Source of the DNA: Nageia nagi
Taxonomy: Eukaryota > Pinophyta
Assembly (NCBI GenBank): GCA_050084985.1
Contig: JBITNC010000001.1
Span: 27,962,001 to 28,026,000, forward strand
Reading direction: 5' to 3'
Length of the DNA: 64,000 bases
Shown here: positions 56,095-64,000 of the stretch, piece by piece
Numbering within the stretch: the first letter of the stretch is position 1
Layout: the number at the start of each line of letters is the position of its first letter
The notes under the pieces: model-generated
Told to the model about the DNA's origin: nothing
What the model saw: only the letters and a program-made list of their open reading frames with translations
Database searches by the model: none
Position numbers and translations under genes: made by a program

Positions 56095-56800
56095 CTACAT
56101 TTGATAAATTATCATTGCAATTCCTTTTGCCATTGCAGAATTTCTACAAAGAGAATGTAAAATAATCAGTGTTTTGTACCAGTGATCAATATCAAAGCCT
56201 AAATATTTGTAACAATGAATCACCTCTATAGGTTGATTGTTAAAGAGCATTGTAGAGTGAAACATATTTTTAGATTTAATAATCATAATTTTGATTTTGT
56301 TTGCATTAACTACTAAGCTAGATATATGATAGAATGTTTGAAGAATATTTAATTGTTTTACAAGATCGTTATAATGTCTAGCTAGCAAGATAATACCATT
56401 TGCATAAAGTAAAGAGAATAATGATGAGGTTGCCAAGGTTGATGTTTACACATTTAGTTTTTAAATATTTTTGTAGTTGATCTATGTATTTTAGATTTGG
56501 TAATAGAAGATATCCTTTTTTAACTCCAATATTTCAGTTAAACTACTTGATTAGTTTCAAGTTTCGTGATAACTCGTCCATGAAATCTGTAAACTACATA
56601 TGAGTTCATAAGATATTTCTAAGTTGACCATACACATTAAATGTTTACCCTTGGAGATATTATCGAAGGCTTTTTTGAAATCCACAAGGAAAAGAAAAAG
56701 ATCTTTATCATTTCCATAATCTTCAACAATAATTTGAAAAGTGAGGATGTGATCAATTTTGAATATTTGCTTTTAAAATATTTTTTGTACTGCAACATTG
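56095..56800 (-). pseudogene. Non-LTR retrotransposon reverse transcriptase fragment
   Basis: On the minus strand, DHILTFQIIVEDYGNDKDLF and LVDFKKAFDNIS (about 56745-56665) are RT blocks with the catalytic-type (V)DFKKAFD motif. After a decayed stretch, SLFSLLYANGIILLARHYN (56420-56364) is the block that normally reads YADD. Here both aspartates are lost (YANG). LGFDIDHW follows. The last 113 codons are open but cannot encode an active polymerase. The fragment is truncated at both ends and begins about 260 bp after the KEA stop, antisense to the gene. Confidence 0.75.
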
Positions 56801-57249
56801 TTTCTTTCTCCAAGAACATGATTTCCTTCATATTTTATTATGCTAGTCAAACTTCCAACTTAATTTAGCTTTTTCTTTTAAAGTAATTAATTATAATTAG
56901 AGAAGTGCCTTTCACCATCATTTTCTTTACCTAATATCTTTTGTTAATTTACCATCATTGCAAACAACTCTTGCTTCAACCAAAGGGTTACTCATTTTTC
57001 TAAAACATTGTGGAAAAGCATCAATCAAAACACCCATTTATTTTTGATAACCCATCCACTTTGAACCTTTAGAGGATTTTTCTTTAGAGGTCCCATCAAA
57101 GTTCAATTTAAACCAATATGTTTTGGGAGCTTAACACTTGACATTAATATCCAGCAGCTAGGAAAGCTTCCTCTTTTTTTTTAATCTAATTCTCCAAGTA
57201 GATAATAGATAAGTTATTCAAAAATGCTTTTTTAATGGATTGAATGTTT
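56801..57249. other. Unassigned sequence between two LINE fragments
   Basis: AT-rich, probably decayed LINE sequence. No motif recognised. Confidence 0.4.
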
Positions 57250-57279
57250 ATGACAATATATCTTTTTTCCTCTTTAAAA

Positions 57280-57540
57280 ATCCTCTTGTTTCTTTTCAAC
57301 CAAATACCCCAACCATAATGAAATGGAATGATGTCCCACAATGCATTCAATCTTTTGTTTTAAAAAGGCATCTCCCACTAGCATAACCAATCTAATGTTT
57401 TATTTGAGAGAACCCAATACATTCCTATTTCACGAATGCTATTAGTGAAAATCTACTTAAACTACTTGTATTGTAAAAAGATATGATCTACAGATTCCTT
57501 GTTCGATTAACACAAGACACATTTATTAATTAGTTGAATT
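57280..57540 (-). pseudogene. zf-RVT domain of the LINE
   Basis: CVLC...ESVDHIFLQYK is the start of the zf-RVT zinc knuckle (C..C....E...H.F..C), with the last cysteine position lost. WEMP and FHFIMVGVFG.KETRGFLKRK follow in shifted frames. Stops interrupt the frame. Confidence 0.65.
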
Positions 57541-57849
57541 TTTTTTCTTCATATATTGTAGATATACCATTCAAAATTATGATAATTAAATCTAAAAAGA
57601 TGTTTCACCCCATAATCCTCCTTAATAATCAACCCTTAGAAATGGTTCACTCTTACAAATACTTGGCTATCGACATAAATCATAAACTAATTTAGAATTT
57701 AAGTGTTGAAAAAGAACTTGTATGAGAGCGAAAACCTTTTACGGTTGATAAAATAAATGTAAAAATGCAAGACTTTGGAATTGGGATGAAAGGAAATGTC
57801 TTCTGTACTACCTTGTAACTTCAATACTACTTTATCGTTGTGAAGTCTA

Positions 57850-59105
57850 GGGTGGAAGCATTTTTAGATAAACTTGGAATAAAATTGAGCAAATTCAAAA
57901 TTCATTTTATCTAATATAACTTCAAATTGCAAATGAAGTAACTCAATTTTTTTGGAGTAATGATAACATCAAAGATAAAAGAAAACTAGCTTACTACAAA
58001 AATTAGCCACCCCAAATTTGAACTTCCATCCTATTTACATAAGATTACTAGTCTCAAAAAGAAACTTATGATCACAAGATTAAGAACTAATTTTCAATAA
58101 CTATATAATGAAATTGGTAGATGAACAATACCTAAAACACTTTGGGATAAAAACATTTCTAAATTCTGTAACCTCATAGAGGATGAAACTTGCATTCTTT
58201 TTTTTTTTTTGGCCCACTCTATAAAGACATTATACAATCCTACAAAAATATTTGCTACTACAACTTGATCTAGAAAATTCTTAACCAAGATAACATAAAC
58301 AAGCTTGGAGATTTTATTATAAACCTTAATTATGTCAAAAATAGACATTCTAATACTGAATTGATACATATTTACTTTTGGACAAACCTTGATAGGTCCT
58401 ACAAGCCAATGGGTTTAAAAGGATGTTAAAAGACTTATCTATTCTATCATTCATATGGAAGTTGGTTCACTCCTTATTGAAGTTGAAGCTTTAAAATGAT
58501 GTATATTATATAATTATAAACTAACAAAGTTAGATTGTCTTACATTGCTTGTACTCACCTATCAAATTTTTAAAACTCATTATCTTAAAAGAGGTAAAAG
58601 ACTTTGATAAGTTGCTTAATTTTTGGGGCATAGGGCATACATGATAACATAACCCCTTCTAAGAGCGACAAAATAGAAGTACAAATTTCAAATACAATAC
58701 TTCAAATTTTTTGAAAGTGATGATAGCATCAAAGATAAAAGAAAACTTATTGCAAAATATCATTAATTTGAAACTTGAACATCCATCTTCTTTGCATAAG
58801 AGTATTAGTTTCAAAAATAAACTTGTGATTGCAAAATTAAGAAAATTAATTCACATGAACTACATAATGAAATTGGTAGATAGACAATACTTGAAACACC
58901 TTAGGATAAAAGAATTTGTAAGTTCTGTATCCTAAAAGAATGAGACTCATTTTCTTCTTTTTTGCCAAGTCTTCAAAGACATTAGACAAATGTATAAAGA
59001 TACTTGTAATTATAATTTGATCCACTAATTCTTAAACCAAGATAACCAAAACAATCTTGGTGATTTTTATTAAACCTATTTATGTAAGAAACAATCATAT
59101 AAATA
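57850..59105. repeat. Internal tandem duplication of the LINE
   Basis: Copy A (about 57850-58460) and copy B (about 58670-59105, continuing at 59903-59990) share AACATCAAAGATAAAAGAAAACT-type, TATATAATGAAATTGGTAGAT-type and AAGCCAATGGGTTTAAAAGGA-type blocks. Divergence is moderate. Copy B is split by the retroposed segment. Confidence 0.7.
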
Positions 59106-59887
59106 GATGTTTCTTAATATTTGGATACAAATTTGCAATCAAATGACTAAGGTGCAGATGAAGCTGAATCACCTCAGTGCCCTCCTAGATTATTGGGCTA
59201 ATGCTCCATGCTCAGTTAGTCGAGTGCCCCTGAAGATTTTGTGGCAATGCACCCTTCGTTCCTCGTTGCGATCTCAACATTACCCACCAAAGAGAAACCA
59301 TTCACAATCTAGAGGGCGACATTGGTCATAACCATCTCTAGTTCGACAACATGGGTTTGATATTGGTGCTAGTTCCTTGCAACATCATGGTGGTATGGTT
59401 TCAATGCCTACATCAACTTCACCACATTCGAGGTGAGGAGGACATCCCACTACTGCTTTCAATGCTTGCAATAATACCCTATGGGATACTCAACATTCTC
59501 CCTATTTTGTTGTTAATGCTTAAGAATGGGGGAAGATGTGGAAGCTATTAATGCATATGTCCACAAAGGCGACAAGTGGGACATTCAACCTATTCCAATG
59601 AATATGTGGGAGAATATGGTGGAGGAAGAGCCGCCCACTTGGGTTGGCCCAACCAATGTTGCTTAATGTATTTTATGATTGTCTTTTTTTGTATGGTGGA
59701 CCCTTAATATGCGTGCTTATAATCGTTCCTTATAGCGGTTCTTTTTTTTATTATTATTATTAGACTCCTAATCTGATTTTAGGATTAGTGTCGTAACTTC
59801 TTAGGGTGTGTTTGCTACCACCCACTTTTTTTGACTGTGAAGGCATTTATTCAAATATAATTTGCTTTTTCATAAAAAAAAATATAT
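59106..59887 (+). mobile_element. Retroposed segment with 15 bp target duplication and A-rich tail
   Basis: ACAATCATATAAATA at 59091-59105 is repeated exactly at 59888-59902. The 782 bp insert ends CATAAAAAAAAATATAT, so it was copied from RNA in + orientation. It carries the end of an ORF (NMWENMVEEEPPTWVGPTNV then stop at about 59664) and a ~220 bp 3' UTR containing GACTCCTAATCTGATTTTAGG. It is most likely a 5'-truncated LINE or a retroposed transcript; the protein is not recognised. Confidence 0.8.
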
Positions 59888-60555
59888 ACAATCATATAAA
59901 TACTTAATTGATATTAATTTACTTCTTGACAAACTTTAATAAGACCTACAAACCAATGGGTTTAAAAGGAGATTAAAAGACTTATCTATAGTCAAAATTT
60001 CATTCAAAAAAGCCAAGGAAAGAAAAATAGCAATTTTTAAGATAGCTTTGGTGCTCCAAATCTTGTTTTAAGAAATCCCACCTCTAGTTCAAGCATAAGA
60101 GTATCATAACATGATTTAAATATAAAAATTCCTTCTATATTAAATCTCCAAATAAAAGTCTGCCTCTAAAGAGTTGCTCAAGAAATAAGATTTAAATTTG
60201 TTATGGATAAATATCTAACCAAGCATCTTCTAAAAATTGCACTTTAGTACCTCTTCCAACTTTCCACCTAATACCCTTCAAAGAACTCCCTTAATTTTAT
60301 GATATGATTCTATATCGAAAAGCATTAACATCTTGGGCAATCACAAGCATTTCTGGACTATTGTGATGCCCCCCTTATTTAGTTAGTGCATTTGAAAGAT
60401 TATTCCTTGTAATATACTTCATTTATGTATTTGCATTTTCATAATTGTAACTTAGAATAGGAGACTTAATGGGTCAGTGGACCCCACTATGAGCCCCAAG
60501 TGGTACGTCTCCCTCCTAAAGGATAGATTAGGCATTTATTATGTACTTGGAGATC

Positions 60556-60804
60556 TCGATCAAGGTTTCCAATGCCAATGGGAAGCTCACATTGGTGGAC
60601 CACAATGTTGAGAGGTTTGGTGTGAGATTGCAAAGTTGTGCGGTGAGAGAAGAATTTTACATCTATCCTTTCAAGGGACATCCTTGTATCATTCTAGGAT
60701 TGAAGTGCCTATTTGACTTGGGTGATATCCACACCAACTACCAGAAACTCACAATGAATTTCGAAATAGATGGGAAGACACACCTTGCAGGGGATCAAAG
60801 ATGA
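60556..60804 (+). pseudogene. Gypsy protease-like fragment
   Basis: The frame ending at 60804 reads EISIKVSNANGKLTLVDHN, EEFYIYPFKGHPCIILGLKC and LFDLGDIHTNYQKLTMNFEI. This is the C-terminal half of the retropepsin-like domain of gymnosperm Gypsy polyproteins. LGLKCLFDLGDI.T.Y..L.M.F is the diagnostic stretch. The active-site half (D-S/T-G) was lost in the deletion that joined it to the LTR. A shift follows GDQR. Confidence 0.6.
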
Positions 60805-60943
60805 TTGTCCACAAGTAGACGATAAGAGGCTGGAGGTGATTGAGTGGTGTCAGAAGAAGGAGAAAGCAAAAGATGAGGTCACATTTGGAATAGAGAAGAG
60901 AGGACAGGTAATGGGGAGGATTGAAGGGTTTTCATGCTCCATG

Positions 60944-61340
60944 TCACAACTCAAGAAGCTGGGAGGGGTTACGTTGAGTCTTGAGGGAGCAAGACATCCA
61001 ACGTTGGGCCTTGGAAGGGAGTCTCACCTCATGCTGGGCATTTAGGGGAATTGCCACCCCATGTTGAGCCTCAAGAGAGTTAGACACCTCACGCTGGGCA
61101 TTTAGGGGAATTGCCACCCCACGTTGAGCCTCAAGAGAGTTAGACACCTCATGTTGGGCACCTGGAGACCTAGGCATACCACGTCAAGTTGTTGTAGGCC
61201 TAGGCACCCTACATTGACTCTTGAGGAGACTATGTTTGCTACGTTGTGGAGTAGTAATGATGGCTACTTGACGTTGGGCATGAGGGAGGTAGCATTCCCC
61301 TCATGGAGCACTCGAGTTGGGTAGTGATACGTTGGACCTA
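60944..61340 (+). repeat. 60 bp minisatellite with ACGTTG words
   Basis: 61031-61090 and 61091-61150 are two nearly identical 60 bp units (GCTGGGCATTTAGGGGAATT, then TTGAGCCTCAAGAGAGTTAG), with partial third copies on both sides. The wider stretch repeats (A)CGTTGGGC and CCTAGGCA.CC words, as do the lineage's LTRs near 34415-34500. Confidence 0.85.
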
Positions 61341-61812
61341 GAGGGGTCTATTTTCATGATGAGGGTTCATCTGGCAGTTGGATATCCTATGTTGGAGGGT
61401 GATATGGTCTCTTGCTTCACACTGGCCATGGGGACATTGGGAAGTCCATGCTAAGCTCTGAGGAGTACTGGCCTCACACATGGAGCAAAGGCTCTACCTA
61501 TTTACACTCAAATATGATTTTCTTAAGGTTCTTGTAGGTACACCTTCGCACTAATATGCATACACTCTCATGTATATGGAGGACAACTCTGGAGCATTTG
61601 ATGAGGAATGACAGTTACAACAAACCAAAGTGTTTGCTAGTTGCACTGACACATGGATATAGAATGCACTTCAAACGATTTCCTTGGGTGATGAATATTG
61701 AAGTTGCATTCCACCATTACAAACACTAGCTTCTAGGACCAAAGGATTCTTGGAAGACAATATGTTGTAGTCTTTTGCCATTACTTGAGGGCAAGTAATT
61801 TGAGAGTGTAGG

Positions 61813-62977
61813 CTTTGTGACATCCCCCTTGTTCAGTTAGTGAGTCCGAAAGATTCTTCTTTGTAATATACTCTATTTATGTATTTGCACTTTCATAATT
61901 GTAACTTAGGATAGGAGACTTGATGGGTCAATAGACCCCACTGTGAGCCCCAAGTGGGACGTCTCCCTTCCTAAGGATAGATCAAGTATTTATTATGTAT
62001 TTGGAGATCCTGATAATGATTTTGGGAATCCCAAAGTCTATAGCTACATTTAGGTGATGGATGGATCATTATTTACTCACTTCAATCTTGAAGAGGCCCC
62101 TACACCCCCACATTGGCCCAATTGGACACTCAGACTGCCACACATGACAACTTGATCCACGTGGGCATGAGTGGCACACTTTGGACTCAATGTTGGCACT
62201 TAATGCACTTTAGCCCCTTATCTTGGCATGACTAACCGCTAGGCACCCATGTTAGGTATTTCGAGCCCTTAAGAGGCCAACGTTGGATTAAAGGAACTAG
62301 GTGACGACTCCTAGGTGAGACACAAACAAAGCTAATGTATAAATAAACACTGGAACCTCATTACTAGATGTTCAAATTATCATTACTACACATATTCCAT
62401 CTAAAGGACAAAAAGTCTTAATGGTGCTAAGCAATCTCCTTAAGTGCAACACTTAGGAGGGCAATTAGATTGAGGGATCTTGGTTGTCTATGACATTGGT
62501 GCAACGCCCTTGCCCATATGGTGGCATCCAAGTTATTGCTTCTATCTTCAATGGTTATCCACAGTTTGAGAACTTCTTTGGTGGAGGGGAATTAGATTCT
62601 GAGGGAGTGTACTGTCCCATGGTTCTAGGATTGTTCCAGTAGAAAGGATATTCATTACTATACCCTAGTTGGCTCCTTGGAGGCCAACATCAACCCTTGA
62701 AGGCTTGGTATTGTATTTGTGAAGCATTGAATATTCAAAATACCGCCAAGGGCATTGTATCTTATATTTTGCATTGTCTATATAACTCTTCTACATGGAT
62801 GCATGTATTGGCTAAATGCTGGTAAATGGATTTTGCACATGTTTGATATTGTAACCCTAACCCTAATATTGCAATTTGAGGGTGTGTTTACTTGTATTTG
62901 ATACCCTCGGCTTGACGTCAAAGTTTGATGGTCCGAATTTGCTAATTTGAACTTGAGTTGTATTTTGGACCACCACA
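61813..62977 (+). repeat. 3' LTR of the Gypsy element
   Basis: It begins TGTGACATCCCCCTTGTTCA and ends near TTTTGGACCACCACA. It contains TAACCCTAACCCTAA near 62852 and matches, in part, the reverse of the LTRs at 11320-12562 and 33629-34805. Confidence 0.65.
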
Positions 62978-63170
62978 ATTATTGCTATACAGATATTTAG
63001 CCTTTAAGATTCTAACCCACATTGAATCTCCATCTTTATAATCCTTCATCCTATCTTTCTAGTCAAAACTTTGTTCAGCCCAAGCCTCCACATAATTTTG
63101 GAGTACAAATTTTCTCCTAAATAATAAGTGAGATTCTACTTTTCTCTTCTAGTCTAGCTCATGAGAATGT

Positions 63171-64000
63171 TTTCTGAATATTTATCGTTCTTATAATAAA
63201 AGTTTGTTTCAAAGCAAGTTGAAACTAATTTTGTATTGATTGTAAGTATTCTAGTTAAAAGTTCTGAACCATGTCCTTGGTTTTTGCTTTTAATACTGGT
63301 ATGGTGAAAAAGAATCAATCCCACATCAATATTAGAGTGAAGTTATCTATGACAATAATGATCGCCTTAATTTTCAGTTTGATAATGCTCTTCAGAAGTA
63401 GCATTAAGTGTATCAGGATTTATCTTTTATAATTGCAGTAAAACGTTAAAAAATAATTTAATACCAAATGCTATAATTTACTTCACAATTATATGGTAAA
63501 TATTTTGGTAAAATGCATATCATTGTTCATCGGAAGGAAAACATTCTTATGTGACTTTGATACTGACAATCGAACGTTTAATTATGTTCAGTAAAAACTA
63601 TTTTGCTCATACCACACCCATGATCAAACTCTTAAACAAGAAAAACAGAACTGTGTTGTACTGAAGAATATTCACACGTTTTAATAACAAATTAATCAGT
63701 GTCCAACATTTGAAGAGTAATCTTAATATGCCTCTTCAACAACATGCCATATATAACATCTCTTTCATTCGAAATTCACTATGAACATTACAAAATGCAT
63801 ACTCTGTAAGGGTGAAGCAAAAATGTTGCGTATCAGAGACTACAGAACAGAGCCACTAGAATCTTTTGGAAAACTTGATTAAAATTTGGATTTGAAATTA
63901 ATTTTACCGCAACAATAAAATACATCAGGATATGTTACATCGTAAAGGCCCTATGTACTTCAAAAGAATGTAAAATAATTTCACATGTTGCAGAAGAATT
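63171..64000. other. Window end, nothing recognised
   Basis: AT-rich sequence without motif, repeat partner or ORF of note. Confidence 0.5.

Larger units (their letters stand above)
60362..62977 (+). mobile_element. Truncated Gypsy-like retrotransposon
   Basis: The first 194 bp of a 5' LTR (60362-60555) fuse directly to a protease-like ORF, then to a repeat region, then to a full 3' LTR starting near 61813 and ending at 62977 (ACCACCACA). The two LTR starts agree closely (TTAGTTAGTG, GTAATATACTTCATTTATGT against GTAATATACTCTATTTATGT). Flanks ACTAT and ATTAT agree at four of five bases, which fits a target duplication. The element interrupts the LINE. A large deletion joined LTR to protease at GGAGATC. 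Confidence 0.75.
57250..63170 (-). mobile_element. Decayed L1-type LINE ORF2, 3' half, with nested insertions
   Basis: Reading down the minus strand from about 63170: DGDSMWVRILKAKYLYSN (63020-62983), a Gypsy insertion (60362-62977), then SPEMLVIAQDVN (60360-60325), KWKVGRGTKVQFLEDAWLG-like blocks (about 60280-60215) and WRFN. A duplicated stretch (58650-60000 and 57850-58460) follows, and finally a zf-RVT knuckle with CVLC.SNKESVDHIFLQYK and TNSIREIGMYWVLSNKTLD (57530-57390). This is the order of plant L1 ORF2 after the polymerase. Many stops and shifts are present. Confidence 0.7.

Noticed and set aside
62850-62870. Telomere-like CCCTAACCCTAA words (also near 33680 and 51356)
   Set aside because: Only two units each, within LTR-like sequence. 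Too short to indicate a former telomere; similar teloboxes are common in plant promoters.

Overview
This looks like nuclear DNA of a seed plant with a very large genome, most likely a gymnosperm (conifer-type). The reasons are one conserved host gene with GT-AG introns of 14.3 kb and 35.0 kb, AT-rich non-coding sequence, and dense, decayed, nested retrotransposons (Gypsy-like, non-autonomous LTR, L1-type LINE) and hAT transposons. The organism is inferred. Family calls rest on motif recognition, not on a search.

The only clear host gene is on the + strand. It is the 3' part of a plastid-type K+ efflux antiporter (KEA1/KEA2 family). Eight coding exons lie at 4764-4913, 5159-5212, 5336-5394, 19689-19755, 19849-20025, 20294-20350, 20611-20685 and 55706-55837. 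They total 771 nt (256 codons plus stop) in one open frame. They encode the last membrane segment, the NAD-binding KTN domain with GFGRVG, and the C-terminal tail. The 5' part of the gene lies left of the window. A likely poly(A) signal is at 55908-55913.

Layout. 1-4763 is intron with a minus-strand LTR element that carries an intronless, broken fragment of the cohesin regulator PDS5. 4764-5394 holds three exons. 5395-19688 is a 14.3 kb intron with two copies of a ~650 bp repeat (family Y), a Gypsy fragment (gag plus a 1.24 kb LTR), one copy of a ~1.37 kb repeat (family X) and a hairpin array. 19689-20685 holds four exons. 20686-55705 is a 35 kb intron with a second X copy, a long minus-strand acidic ORF behind its own TATA box, a second hairpin array, three hAT transposase relics (one split by an LTR), an ORF1-only L1 insertion, a third hairpin array, and an 8.3 kb LTR element with matching 477 bp LTRs and a perfect 5 bp target duplication. 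After the last exon (56-63 kb) are LINE relics on the minus strand, interrupted by a retroposed segment with a 15 bp target duplication and by a truncated Gypsy element.

The most unusual features are: (1) three arrays of ~50 nt imperfect palindromes bounded by GCGCA/TGCGC, two of them directly upstream of a TATA box; (2) a non-autonomous LTR element carrying two tandem paralogous ORFs in antisense, a divergent coiled-coil ORF and several tandem arrays, with no recognisable polymerase; (3) capture of PDS5 in an LTR element. I saw no tRNA, rRNA, CRISPR array or other host gene.
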